NCBI GenBank assembly: GCA_964385045.1
Contig: CAYLNM010000001.1
Span: forward strand, 1-64,000
Direction: 5' to 3'
DNA length: 64,000 bases
DNA from: CAYLNM01 sp964385045
GTDB taxonomy: Bacteria; Planctomycetota; Phycisphaerae; Phycisphaerales; SM1A02
Shown: piece by piece, positions 42,623 to 51,747 of the stretch
How the letters are laid out: each line of letters begins with the position of its first letter
Position numbering within the stretch: the first letter of the stretch is position 1
Notes under the pieces: generated by a model
Told to the model about the DNA's origin: nothing
Database searches by the model: none
The model's input: the letters and a program-made list of their open reading frames with translations, nothing else
Program-made: the position numbers and the translations under genes

Positions 42623-43741
42623 ATGACGCCGGCGATCGTCCACGTCACGTGCACCCATCCGGCCGACGACGCACGGATCACGGCGAAGGAGCTGGGGACG
42701 ATCGTGCTCGAGCACGGGAGCGCCTGGCTCGTCGCCCTGCCCGCGCGGGGTGTCTTGGATGACCGGATCCACTGGCTGGAGGCTCCGTCGTACCGGCGTT
42801 TCAGTCGCCCGCGCGAACCGTGGCCGGGACTCGACGCCGCGGTCCGGAGCACGCCCTCGCCGCGTATCGTGCACTGCCACGAGCCGACGACGGTCATCGC
42901 CGCCGCTCGCTTCGGCTGGACCACGCGCCACCGCCTCGTCTACGACGCCCACGAGTACCACGCGGCGATGTGCGCCGAAGGAACGCGAGGCCCGAGACAT
43001 GCGGCGATTCGGTGGCTGGCCGACCGCTGGGACCGCCGGGCCGCCCGACTCGCCGGACACGTGATCACCGTCAACGAGGATCTCGCGCACCGGTACCGCC
43101 GGCTGAACCCGGAGGTCACCCTCGTGCGGAACGCCCCGCTCGACCTCGACGACGCTGGCCTGGGCCGGACCGCGTCCGCCCGCGATCCCGACGCCCTCGT
43201 GTACATGGGCAGCGTGACCGCGGCGCGCGGCGTCGACACGATGCTCGAGGCCTTCGCCATCGTCCGACGGGCCCGGCCCGCGACACGGCTGCACGTGGTG
43301 GGCCCCCTCGGCGACGCCGCGGCGAGACGCCGGCTCGGCCGCGAGACTCCCGGGGTGACCTACCACGGACCTCGATCCGCCCACGATGCCACTGCCATGC
43401 TGCCCCGAGCCTCGATCGGGCTGGTCCCGTTCGAGGCGGTCGCGCGGTACGGGGTCCGGCCGGTGAAGCTGCTCGAGTACGCGATCGCGGGTCTCTCGGT
43501 CGTCTCGTCGGACGGCGGGGAGAAGGCGGCGTGGGTCCGGCGGCACGAGGCCGGCGCCGTCGTCCCGCCGGGCGATGCCGATGCACTGGCAGCGGCCTGC
43601 CTCCGCCGGCTGGACGATCCGGAGCTCGCTCGAGCCGAAGGCCGGCGCGGCCGGGCCGCCGCCCGGGCCGAGACCTGGGAGCGGGCCGAGGCCCCGAACC
43701 TGGTGGCCCTGTACCGGCGCCTCCTCGGCGACGCCGACTGA
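42623..43741 (+). CDS. glycosyltransferase family 4-like
   Basis: The product has 372 residues. PAIVHVTCTHPADDARI is the start, HCHEPTTVIAAA near 80, YDAHEYHAAM near 110, and VTVNE/NAPL near 160-175. The C-terminal half has LVYMGSVTAARGVDTMLEAF near 193 and the donor site VRPVKLLEYAIAGLSVVSSD near 275. Length is normal, and unlike its neighbours it has no long tail. The start lies 40 bases after the preceding gene. The DAHEYHAAM type resembles transferases of exopolysaccharide clusters. Confidence 0.88.
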   Translation: MTPAIVHVTCTHPADDARITAKELGTIVLEHGSAWLVALPARGVLDDRIHWLEAPSYRRFSRPREPWPGLDAAVRSTPSPRIVHCHEPTTVIAAARFGWTTRHRLVYDAHEYHAAMCAEGTRGPRHAAIRWLADRWDRRAARLAGHVITVNEDLAHRYRRLNPEVTLVRNAPLDLDDAGLGRTASARDPDALVYMGSVTAARGVDTMLEAFAIVRRARPATRLHVVGPLGDAAARRRLGRETPGVTYHGPRSAHDATAMLPRASIGLVPFEAVARYGVRPVKLLEYAIAGLSVVSSDGGEKAAWVRRHEAGAVVPPGDADALAAACLRRLDDPELARAEGRRGRAAARAETWERAEAPNLVALYRRLLGDAD

Positions 43742-43805
43742 TCGCCCGGCCCCGGCCCTTCCCCCGGGGCACCGACCGGCGTCGAGGGCTGGAGGCGGCC
43801 GCCGG

Positions 43806-43811
43806 TACACT
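43806..43811 (+). promoter_or_regulatory. possible leaderless-type minus-10 box (TACACT)
   Basis: TACACT within CCGGTACACTG lies six bases before the ATG at 43818, the same spacing as at 2106 and 14879. It may add an internal start of transcription within the glycan run. Confidence 0.38.
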
Positions 43812-43817
43812 GCGGCG

Positions 43818-45371
43818 ATGCGGTCCACCCACGAGACCGATCAGCTCGACGCTCGCGGGCCCCGTCCGCGTCTGGTCATGACGGTCCTGAACACCTTCGA
43901 GCACGACACGCGGGTCCTCAAGCAGGCTCGCAGCCTCGCGCGGTGGAGGTTCGACGTCGTGGTGCTGGCCCGCTCGGGCCCGGGCCTCCCGGCGCGTGAG
44001 ACCCTCGAGCCCTCGCTCGTCGTCGAGCGCGTCGGCCTCGATCGACGGGAGCCTCTGGACGTCGCCCGCGCCGTCCTCGCCCGCCACCGGGATCCGGCCC
44101 GCGTGCGGCGTCTCGTCGACGGCCCGCCCATCGGCGCCGCGCCCTCTCCGGTCGCCGCGGCACCCACCACCCCCCGCTCGCCGGTCCGGCGGACCGCGGA
44201 CCGCATCACCCGCACCACCTCGACCCGGCTCCGGAGGATCCCGGCCCGCCTGCGGCGCTCGGCCGCCGACCGTGTCCGACGCCTGCGACACCCGGTGATC
44301 AGCTCGCTCAGCTTCTCGGGAGCCTTCGCCCGGCGAGCCCTGGCGCTGGCCCCCGACGTCATGCTCTGCCATGACCTCAACACGCTGGCCGCCGGCGCGA
44401 TCGTCAAGTCGCTGACCGGTGCCCGGCTCGCCTACGACTCCCACGAGCTGTGGCTGGAGCGCAACATCGGTGATCGGTCGCGTCGCTGGGACCGTCTCGG
44501 CTGGGCGTGGCTGGAGCGACGCCTCGTGAAGGACTGCGACCTCGTCACCACCGTGGCCGAGGGCATCTGCGACGAGTTGCGCGACCGCTACCGCATCCCG
44601 CGTCCCGCGCTGATCCGCAACGTGCAGCCATGGGAGCCGCCCCCGGCCCGCACGCGCATCCTGTCCGAGGAGCTCGGCCTGCCCGCGTCACGCCCCATCG
44701 TGCTCTACCCGGGTGCGATCACGATCAACCGCGGCCTCGAGCAGGCGATCGACGCGGCCGTGCTCTTCGAGGATGCGGCCCTGGTCATCATGGGCTACGC
44801 CCGCGACGCGGCGTATCTCGCCTCGCTCCGCGACCGGGCCGAGGGGCACGGGGTGCTCGGCCGGACCGTCTTCTTCCGCGATGCCGTGCCCCCGGACGAG
44901 GTCGCCCGGTACACCGCGTCGGCCGACCTCGGGATCGTCCCGACGCAGAACGCCTGCCGCTCGTATCTCTTCGAGGCGAGCAACAAGATCTTCCACTGTC
45001 TCATGGCCGGCGTCCCGTTCGTCGGCAGCGACCATCCCGAGAAGCGCCTGCTCATCGAGCGGCACGGCGTGGGACGGACGTTCGACGAGACGGATCCCGT
45101 CGCGATCGCCCGCACGGTGCGCGAGCTGCTGGCCGACGCCCGGGAGCTCGAGCGCATGCGCGCCGCCTGCCTCGAGGCCGCCCGTACGCTCAACTGGGAG
45201 CAGGAGGAGACCAGGCTCCGCCGGCTCTACGGGGAGCTTGCCGCCATCCCGGCCACCGGGACCGACGTCGAGATCACGCCCGGCGGAGCGACCGCCGCCG
45301 CCACGGGGGCCACCGCGCCCCGCCCGACGGGCCCCGGGACCGCCCTGCCCCTGCAGACACGATCCCCATGA
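43818..45371 (+). CDS. glycosyltransferase family 4-like
   Basis: The product has 517 residues. MTVLNTFEHDTRVLKQARSL marks the start of the GT domain at residue 20. Residues 75-165 contain an Arg/Thr/Pro-rich insert. MLCHDLNTLAAGA and AYDSHELWLERN follow near 180-215, VLYPGAITINRGLEQAIDAA near 297, IVPTQNACRSYLFEASNKIFHCLMAG near 375, and a Ala/Thr/Pro tail ends the protein. The DSHELW motif is shared with transferases in capsule and O-antigen loci. The stop overlaps the next ATG (ATGA). Confidence 0.88.
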   Translation: MRSTHETDQLDARGPRPRLVMTVLNTFEHDTRVLKQARSLARWRFDVVVLARSGPGLPARETLEPSLVVERVGLDRREPLDVARAVLARHRDPARVRRLVDGPPIGAAPSPVAAAPTTPRSPVRRTADRITRTTSTRLRRIPARLRRSAADRVRRLRHPVISSLSFSGAFARRALALAPDVMLCHDLNTLAAGAIVKSLTGARLAYDSHELWLERNIGDRSRRWDRLGWAWLERRLVKDCDLVTTVAEGICDELRDRYRIPRPALIRNVQPWEPPPARTRILSEELGLPASRPIVLYPGAITINRGLEQAIDAAVLFEDAALVIMGYARDAAYLASLRDRAEGHGVLGRTVFFRDAVPPDEVARYTASADLGIVPTQNACRSYLFEASNKIFHCLMAGVPFVGSDHPEKRLLIERHGVGRTFDETDPVAIARTVRELLADARELERMRAACLEAARTLNWEQEETRLRRLYGELAAIPATGTDVEITPGGATAAATGATAPRPTGPGTALPLQTRSP

Positions 45372-47236
45372 CGTACGACCAGCGGTACTTCGAGTATCTC
45401 GACCACTTCGGTCCGACGAGCACCGTGCGCGAGTTCGCGGAGCACCCCGAGGCGGCGAACATGGTGGCGCTCCGGCACGACGTCGACCACGACCTCGACC
45501 TGGCCCTGGACATGGCCTTCCACGAGTTCCGGCACGGGCGTCGAGCCACCTACTACCTGCTGCACACGCACGAGTACTGCCGGGACCCGGCCTTCGATGC
45601 CAAGGTCCTCCAGCTCGTCGACTACGGACACGAGGTCGGGCTCCACCTCAACGCACTCACGCCGTGGATCGAAGGCCGCACCGACACCCCGATCGACGAC
45701 CTCCGTCGGTGGATCGATCACGTCCGAAGTCTCGGCGTGGACCTGATCGGCTCGGCCGCGCACGGCGACGCCGCATGCTACGAGCACCACTACGTGAACT
45801 ACTGGATCTGGTCGGAGCTGCGGCCCGAGGATCCGATGGCCACCGAGGACTCGATGTCGGCCGAGGGCATCGGCGTGGCGGACGACGACCGCCGCGTGTC
45901 CTATCCCCCGACCCATGAGCTGCGACGGGCCGACGGCGACCGCTTCCCGCTCTGGTCGGTCTCCATGCGGGACCTCGGCCTCGAGTACGAGGCGGTCAAG
46001 GTGCCGTCCGAACGCTACTGGACCGACAGCGGAGGTGGCTGGACCCGGTCGGGCGATCCGCTGCACGCGGATCTGTCCCGCGGGCGGCATCAGGTGCTCG
46101 TCCATCCCCTGTGGTGGGAGGCGCCGCGGCGACACGTGCTCGCCGTGACGCGGACCCCCGAGCTGGCCGAGGTCCTCGCCCAGCTCGCCGAACGGTCGAC
46201 CTCGGCGCGGGTGATTCCGGGCCCCGAGGCGAGCCGCGAGACGGAGTCCGCGCCGGACCGCGGCGCGCCCGGCGCAGCGGACGACCTGCGCCGGTCGGAC
46301 GTGCTGGGCTGGAGGAGCCGATGCCTCACGGCGGTCCGGCAGCAGCGGCGAACCGGCCTGACGGTCTCGGCCACGCTCCTCGGTCACGCCCCGCTGCCCT
46401 CGACGGACGCTCACGTCGAAGGACCGCTCCCGTGGCGGACGCTCGTCCTCGACGACGGCGCCGACGACGACCCGCACCTCGCACGGGTCCGCGACGCCCT
46501 GGCCGCGGACGACGTCGTGCCGATCGGCGGCGACCGGTCGCGGTCGCCCGCCGACCTCCTGGCCGATCTCGGCCTCGTCGTGCACCCGCGCCTGCTCCCC
46601 GAATCGACGGCCACGGCCACGACGACGGCGTCCGCCGATGCCTCCGAGGCCACCGAGCCGACCGACCGGGACCGATCGATTCCGTCGAAGCTGATCGCCC
46701 GGCCCTCGGCGGCGACGATCGGCACGCCGGCGCTCCATCGCGCCGTCCGCTCGCAGCTCACCGGTCGCCTGCGCTGGGTCGAGACCCCGTGGGTGGGCTG
46801 CCGGATGGAGCCCGCCGACGGACCGGGATGCTGGCGGACGACCGGCGGTCATCCGACCTATCTGCTCGCCGGCGAGGGACGGTGGTCCCGGATGGATGTC
46901 CAGTCCATCCAGCGCGGTCATCCGGCGGTCGTCTGGTCGTTCCGTGCATCCATCGACACCGAGCTCCCCCTCCGCGTGTGGGTGCTCGAGTACGACCACG
47001 GGGGACGAGACGTCGACCAGTGGATCCTCGCCCGCATCTCGGGCGATCAGCCGGTGCGCTCGACCTTCACCGTGCCCAGCACGGACCGCTGGTTCACGAT
47101 CGCGCTCCACGCCGGCGACGCCGAGCCAGGACGGACCGTGCGGCTCCGACGAATCGATCTGCGACCGAGGCGCGCGTCTCGCGGCGATACCCCGCGCGGA
47201 TCATACGGCCCCCGACGGCGGCTTCCAGTCGGCTGA
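45368..47236 (+). CDS. polysaccharide-deacetylase-like protein with large C-terminal extension
   Basis: The product has 622 residues. Residues 1-270 resemble NodB-type deacetylase folds: ALRHDVDHDLDLALDMAFHE near 37 gives the Asp and His of the metal site, ATYYLLHTHEY near 60, GHEVGLHLN near 83 and GSAAHGDAACYEHH near 128. A related domain occurs in the fusion at 48069-49856. Residues 300-620 have two unknown regions separated by an Ala/Thr/Ser linker near 415-435; the last 160 look like a beta-sandwich (WRTTGGHPTYLL, VVWSFRASIDTELPLRVWVLE). Its last 143 bases overlap the end of a gene on the opposite strand. Whether it deacetylates a sugar is inferred. Confidence 0.75.
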   Translation: MTYDQRYFEYLDHFGPTSTVREFAEHPEAANMVALRHDVDHDLDLALDMAFHEFRHGRRATYYLLHTHEYCRDPAFDAKVLQLVDYGHEVGLHLNALTPWIEGRTDTPIDDLRRWIDHVRSLGVDLIGSAAHGDAACYEHHYVNYWIWSELRPEDPMATEDSMSAEGIGVADDDRRVSYPPTHELRRADGDRFPLWSVSMRDLGLEYEAVKVPSERYWTDSGGGWTRSGDPLHADLSRGRHQVLVHPLWWEAPRRHVLAVTRTPELAEVLAQLAERSTSARVIPGPEASRETESAPDRGAPGAADDLRRSDVLGWRSRCLTAVRQQRRTGLTVSATLLGHAPLPSTDAHVEGPLPWRTLVLDDGADDDPHLARVRDALAADDVVPIGGDRSRSPADLLADLGLVVHPRLLPESTATATTTASADASEATEPTDRDRSIPSKLIARPSAATIGTPALHRAVRSQLTGRLRWVETPWVGCRMEPADGPGCWRTTGGHPTYLLAGEGRWSRMDVQSIQRGHPAVVWSFRASIDTELPLRVWVLEYDHGGRDVDQWILARISGDQPVRSTFTVPSTDRWFTIALHAGDAEPGRTVRLRRIDLRPRRASRGDTPRGSYGPRRRLPVG

Positions 47237-48068
47237 CCTCCCGCTCGCCGAGGACCTCGCGCCAGGCACCGACCCGAGCGTCGGTGATGCCGCCGGCCAG
47301 CGTGGCCGCGTTGGCGTGCCGCTGACCCGCCGTGAACACGCTTGCCTTGGACTGCTCGGGCCGCAGCATCGCCGGATCCCAGTCCAGCCCCAGCGCGGTG
47401 CAGAGCCGCCCGGTCTCGGATCGCGGGTCCCGCACCAGCGTCTCGTAGCGGATCACCACGACCTCGTCGGGATGCGAGCGTCGACGGCGCTCGGCCGCGT
47501 CGAAGTGGCGACACCACCCCGCCGCCACCTCCTCCACCGACGTCGACATCCCGCGCCGACGCTGGCTCTCCGCCACGTCCCGGGGATCCCGCACCAGGCA
47601 GAGGAAGACGGGCCGGCGCCAGTCCGCCGGCAGCTGCGGCCGCGCGGTGACGGAGAGCTTCCATCCGACGACTCGACTGCCCTCGGACCGCCGCTTGCGC
47701 TCGACGACCGCCGCCGACAACGCGATCGACCGCGTGGTCGCCGAGACGTCCACGCCGTCGGCAAGCAGCCCTCGCAGCTCGGCCGGCGAGACGCGACACC
47801 GGGCGGCCCGCTTGACGAACCGGCCGAATGCCTCGTCGCCGGAGTCGCGCAACGCGTTGCCGAGCCGCCGGGCGGCCGCGAGCGAGTCGTCCCCGTGCTC
47901 GCGGATCGCCGCGGCAAGCCGCTCGGCCGCCACGGCGTCCGGCGGAAGGTCCGTCGGCATGAGCTCGTAGCCCATCGAGACCGCCGGATGCGCGTCGAGC
48001 ATGGCGGCGAGGAGCGTGGTCCCCGATCGAGAGACCCCGCTCACGAACGCATGGGACGCGACCGACAT
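47094..48068 (-). CDS. PAPS-dependent sulfotransferase
   Basis: The product has 324 residues. SGVSRSGTTLLAAMLDAHP near residue 10 is the 5'-phosphosulfate loop, and VFLCLVRDPRDVAES near 155 is the 3'-phosphate site. A YETLVRDP segment near 205 and the late Arg-rich helix are typical. It should move sulfate from PAPS to a hydroxyl, most likely of a sugar in this locus. The ATG follows the stop of the fusion gene directly (TGAATG). Its 3' end overlaps the convergent deacetylase-like gene by 143 bases. Confidence 0.88.
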   Translation of the reverse strand: MSVASHAFVSGVSRSGTTLLAAMLDAHPAVSMGYELMPTDLPPDAVAAERLAAAIREHGDDSLAAARRLGNALRDSGDEAFGRFVKRAARCRVSPAELRGLLADGVDVSATTRSIALSAAVVERKRRSEGSRVVGWKLSVTARPQLPADWRRPVFLCLVRDPRDVAESQRRRGMSTSVEEVAAGWCRHFDAAERRRRSHPDEVVVIRYETLVRDPRSETGRLCTALGLDWDPAMLRPEQSKASVFTAGQRHANAATLAGGITDARVGAWREVLGEREVSRLEAAVGGRMIRAGYRRETRASVADRFVGAARSVLARRRRRGARS

Positions 48069-49856
48069 TCAGACCGTGCCCTCGATCTCCCGCGGCAGCT
48101 CGGTGAAATCGCGTCCCTCGGGCGCGTCGCGCGAGAAGTCCCACCAGATCGGGTGGGTCAGGATCCCGACGATCCGCGGGTAGGGCGGCGGCGGATCGAG
48201 ATCCCGCCGCCGGCGCCCGGCCCGCCCGCGGGTGTCCTCGCGCACGCGGAGGTTCCCGCCCGAATCCGTGACGTAGAAGTCCCGGGGCAGATCGTACGCC
48301 TCGTACTCGAGGTCGAGCTCCCGCATCGAGACGTCCCCGAGACGGATCGAGCGCCCCTCGTGCGTCACCACGCGCGGGCCGCCGCGAGCGGGATAGACGC
48401 ACTCGGAGAACAGCTCGTAGTTCCGGAACTCGAGCTCCCGGCACAGACGATCGCCGTGGGTGGAGCTGCCGGTGACGGTCAGTCCGTGCCATCGCAGGAA
48501 GGTCAGCTCGTCGGCCATCAGCTCCACCGGATCGAGCCCGTGCTGCAGTGCGAGCACCGGGAAGTTGTTGTGGAGGTTGATCTCGTGGCCCATGGACTCC
48601 AGGGCCCGGCAGCCCTCGAGCATCTCGCGATAGCGCGACATCCGGCCGTCGCGGAACTCGCCGTAGTACCAGGCGGTGTGCAGGATGCAGTACGTGGCCC
48701 GCAGGTCGTGCTCCTGCTCCCACCGGGCCATCTCCAACGCGGTGTCGAGGTCGTGATCGACGTCGTGGCGCAGGATGAGCACCTCGTCGGTGGCCGACGG
48801 CGCGCCGGTGGCGGCCTCGTGCCAGGTGAGGTTGGTGCGTCCCTCGGCGAAGGGCAGGATCAGGCGGGCGTACTCGTCCCGGAAGAACTTCGACGCCCGC
48901 TTCACGCGCAGACCGTGGCGCATCCGCGCCGCCCGGGGCGTGGCGACGGGCTCCTCCGTCGGACCGCGGCGATAGCCGTGACGCTCCGGGGCCGGCCCGC
49001 ATCGCTCGTCGATCTCGGCCACCCGGGCGCGGCTCAGCGTCGATCGCCAGCGGCCGATCCGCCCGCGGTGGACCTCCTGTCGCAGGGCGTCCGCGTTCCG
49101 ATGGCCGGCGCGATGGACCGTCGCCTCGGAGTCGTGGAACCGCAGCATCGGCGACGCGTCCTCGATGCCGAGCATGGACGCGACCCGGCCCAGCTCACGA
49201 TCCGGCTCCGAGACGAGGTCCTCGTAGCGGACGAGGAGCGCCCGTTCGGGATGCCGCTCCATGAACGCCTCGAATCGCGCGAGGTATCCGACCCACGCCC
49301 GGCAGACATGCTCCACGTCGCGATCGAAGCCGTTGGCGATGTGCGACGCCATCACGTCCCGCGGATCCCGGAGGACGAAGACGGCCCGAGGATTCGGCAC
49401 CGATGCCGCGACCACCTCCACGCTGGGAACGTTGCACTTGAAGCCCTGCATCGAGGCCCCGGTCTCGCGCCGCTTGTCCTCGACGACGGCCAGCGACAGA
49501 GCGATCCGACCCGCCAGGTCGTCGGTCCGCTCCGGCAGGTTCGACGCTCGGAGCCGCTCCACCAGGCGAGCCGGTCCGACGCCGGCCCGATCAGCGGTGC
49601 GCACGAATCGACCGAGCGGCACCTCGCCCCGGTCCGCCAGCTCCGCCTCCACCGCCTTCGCGCCCGCTCCCTCCCCCAGGTCCGCCAGCACCGCCTCCAG
49701 GCAGTGGGACGCCGACCGAGGTCGTTCGATGCCGGCGGGCAGCAGCTCGTAGCCCATCGCGATCCGCGGATGGGAGTCGAGCATGGTCGCCACCAGCGTC
49801 GTGCCCGAACGGGACATTCCGCAGACCAGGATGGTCGCCACCGAGGAGGGGTCCAT
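48069..49856 (-). CDS. fusion: sulfotransferase plus polysaccharide-deacetylase-like domain
   Basis: The product has 595 residues. The N-terminal half (to about 300) is a sulfotransferase with CGMSRSGTTLVATMLDSHP and VFVLRDPRDVMASH, closely similar to the next gene. The C-terminal half (about 330-595) is a deacetylase-like domain with LILRHDVDHDLDTALEMARW, CILHTAWYYGEF, MGHEINLHNNFPVL, GSSTHGDRLC and LTHPIWWDF. One chain could thus deacetylate and then sulfate the same amino sugar, as in heparin-type N-sulfation, although this order is only inferred. ATG 49856 begins the PAPS loop region; the frame is open further upstream but antisense to another gene. Confidence 0.85.
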   Translation of the reverse strand: MDPSSVATILVCGMSRSGTTLVATMLDSHPRIAMGYELLPAGIERPRSASHCLEAVLADLGEGAGAKAVEAELADRGEVPLGRFVRTADRAGVGPARLVERLRASNLPERTDDLAGRIALSLAVVEDKRRETGASMQGFKCNVPSVEVVAASVPNPRAVFVLRDPRDVMASHIANGFDRDVEHVCRAWVGYLARFEAFMERHPERALLVRYEDLVSEPDRELGRVASMLGIEDASPMLRFHDSEATVHRAGHRNADALRQEVHRGRIGRWRSTLSRARVAEIDERCGPAPERHGYRRGPTEEPVATPRAARMRHGLRVKRASKFFRDEYARLILPFAEGRTNLTWHEAATGAPSATDEVLILRHDVDHDLDTALEMARWEQEHDLRATYCILHTAWYYGEFRDGRMSRYREMLEGCRALESMGHEINLHNNFPVLALQHGLDPVELMADELTFLRWHGLTVTGSSTHGDRLCRELEFRNYELFSECVYPARGGPRVVTHEGRSIRLGDVSMRELDLEYEAYDLPRDFYVTDSGGNLRVREDTRGRAGRRRRDLDPPPPYPRIVGILTHPIWWDFSRDAPEGRDFTELPREIEGTV

Positions 49857-50025
49857 GACGAAGGCTCCGGGAAATGCGACACGCGACCACGCGGGCGCGG
49901 CCCGCGGATCTGCTTCGCCGACCCCACAGCATACCACTCTCAGCGGTCGCTCCCGACCCTCGAAGCGCCCCTCGCCGGCGCAGTACCATGGACCGAACGC
50001 ACATCGTCCCGTGCAGGAGCACCGC

Positions 50026-50745
50026 ATGATGAACCCGCTGGCCAAGGCCGTGGATCGCGTCCGGGAATCGGTGCGCGGCGATGCCGGAGTCGACCCCGCT
50101 CCCGGGGCCACCGTCGTCCGGGACGCTCGTGACCTGCTCGGCCCCTTCAAGGACGCCGACGGCCGGGAGCCGATCGACCGCAACGAGCTCGACGTCCGCG
50201 GCGTCACCCTCGACCGGGTGACGCTGGGTCCGTTCGCCGCCTTCGAACGGTGCCACTTCCAGGACATGACGCTTCGGAACTGTGTCCTCTACGGGGTGAG
50301 CATGCGGGCGAGCCGCTTCAGCCGCTGCACGTTCGAGGGCTGTCTCTTCGCCGGCTGCTCCTTTCTCTCGACGCGGCTCGTGGACGTCCTGATCACCGGC
50401 AGTCGCTTCTTCTACGGTGATCTTCGACAGCTCCAGCTGCTCGACTCGGTGGTCACGGGCAGCGAGATCGCCATGCTGGCCCTCAACGACTCGACCTTCG
50501 CCCGCACGCGGGTCAACCGCTCCACGTTCCTGCAGTGCGACCAGCAGCACATGGTGATCGAGCATTGCAAGTTCAACGAGTGCCGGCTGATCCGCTCGTG
50601 GCTGGACGACGCACTCGTCCGACAGACGCGGTTCGCGGACTGCGAGTTCTACGACGGGGTCCTCCCCCGCCAGGACTCCTTTGGACCCGAGGACACGCCC
50701 GGCGCCCGATTCGCCTACGGCGCCGGCTTCGGGGCGCCCGCATGA
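50026..50745 (+). CDS. pentapeptide-repeat-like beta-helix protein
   Basis: The product has 239 residues. From about 60 on it shows repeating five-residue turns, such as CHFQD, CVLYG, SRFSRCTFEGCLFAGCSF, and TRFADCEFYDG near the end, which build a right-handed quadrilateral helix. There is no signal peptide. GGAG precedes the tandem ATGs at 50026 and 50029. A TACCAT box at 49984-49989 may be its promoter; the fusion gene is divergent. The stop overlaps the next ATG. The role is unknown; binding or scaffolding is common for this fold. Confidence 0.8.
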   Translation: MMNPLAKAVDRVRESVRGDAGVDPAPGATVVRDARDLLGPFKDADGREPIDRNELDVRGVTLDRVTLGPFAAFERCHFQDMTLRNCVLYGVSMRASRFSRCTFEGCLFAGCSFLSTRLVDVLITGSRFFYGDLRQLQLLDSVVTGSEIAMLALNDSTFARTRVNRSTFLQCDQQHMVIEHCKFNECRLIRSWLDDALVRQTRFADCEFYDGVLPRQDSFGPEDTPGARFAYGAGFGAPA

Positions 50746-51665
50746 GTGGCGCCGACGATGCCGTCGCGGTCCTGATCGATCCGGACGAGGCGGTCGAACG
50801 CTGCCGGGAGATCGAACGGCACATGCCGGCCGTCCGCGAGGCCACCACGTCGGAGTTCCTGATCGAGTTCACGCCCGGCGTCGCCCGCATCCACGCCCGC
50901 ATCGTGAACGACTTCTTCCGCGCCGAGGACTTCGCCGGCACGCGGATCATGGACATCGGGCCGGGGCTCTACCCGTTCGCCATCATCGCGCGCGCGCTCG
51001 GAGCGGAGGTCGTCGCGATCGAGTTCGACGAGGCGCTGGCCGATCTCGGCCGTCGCCTCGGCTTCGAGGTGCACGGGGACGACCTCGACATGCTGACCGA
51101 GGGGCGGTTCACCGGATTCGACGGGCTGTTCCTGAAGGGGCCGTTCAATCCGTGCCGGCAGTCCACGACGACGCTGCCGGAGGCGGCCCGTCGTCTCGAC
51201 GCCGTCGTGTCCGAGTCGGGCTGGGGTTGGATGTGCAACTCGGTCCGGCCGTGGACCGGGGCGAAGATTCGGCGCCGGATGCGATTCCCGCGACGCCCCC
51301 CGCGCAAGCCGCCGATGTCGGACACGTCGACCAAGGACGAGAACGAGAACGAGAACGAGAACGAAGTTCGCCAACGCCTCGGATTCCACTTCCGCTCGTT
51401 CGTCAACGAGATCGAGCGGCCGGTCGAGCTCTCGTTCGTGGCCGCCAACGCCCGACGGACGCAGCTCACCGAGCTGCAGCGCACGTGCATGCAGGAGCTC
51501 GGGTGGACGGCGGAGCGTCCCGACCAGCACGCCTGCCGCCGATACGCGCTGACGTACCTCAATCGGCCGTACGTGTACACGAAGGGACTCCGCACGCTGG
51601 CGGACATCGACGCCGAGCGGATGAGGCGCCTCGCGGTGCCCACGATCGACCCGATCGCGCCGTGA
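50742..51665 (+). CDS. class I methyltransferase-like protein, paralogue of 58802-59563
   Basis: The product has 307 residues. RIMDIGPGLYPFAIIARALG near residue 66 is the SAM-binding glycine loop, AEVVAIEFDEALADLGRRLGFEVHGDD follows in the order of methyltransferase strand 2, and LFLKGPFNPC near 128 replaces the usual strand 4 motif. A basic linker and an Asn-Glu repeat (from GAGAAC units at 51338-51363) lie near 200. The gene at 58802-59563 shares NDFF, DIGPG/EFGPG, ARALGAEVV and KGPFNPC/KGAFNAC. The methylated substrate is unknown; a sugar is likely from context. Confidence 0.72.
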   Translation: MSGADDAVAVLIDPDEAVERCREIERHMPAVREATTSEFLIEFTPGVARIHARIVNDFFRAEDFAGTRIMDIGPGLYPFAIIARALGAEVVAIEFDEALADLGRRLGFEVHGDDLDMLTEGRFTGFDGLFLKGPFNPCRQSTTTLPEAARRLDAVVSESGWGWMCNSVRPWTGAKIRRRMRFPRRPPRKPPMSDTSTKDENENENENEVRQRLGFHFRSFVNEIERPVELSFVAANARRTQLTELQRTCMQELGWTAERPDQHACRRYALTYLNRPYVYTKGLRTLADIDAERMRRLAVPTIDPIAP

Positions 51666-51747
51666 CGACGCCCGGCGGACGCCCGGCCGAACGACCCTCC
51701 GCTCGCGCGGCGGACGGGAGCCCCGGGAGGCGTGGCACCGGCGGTGC

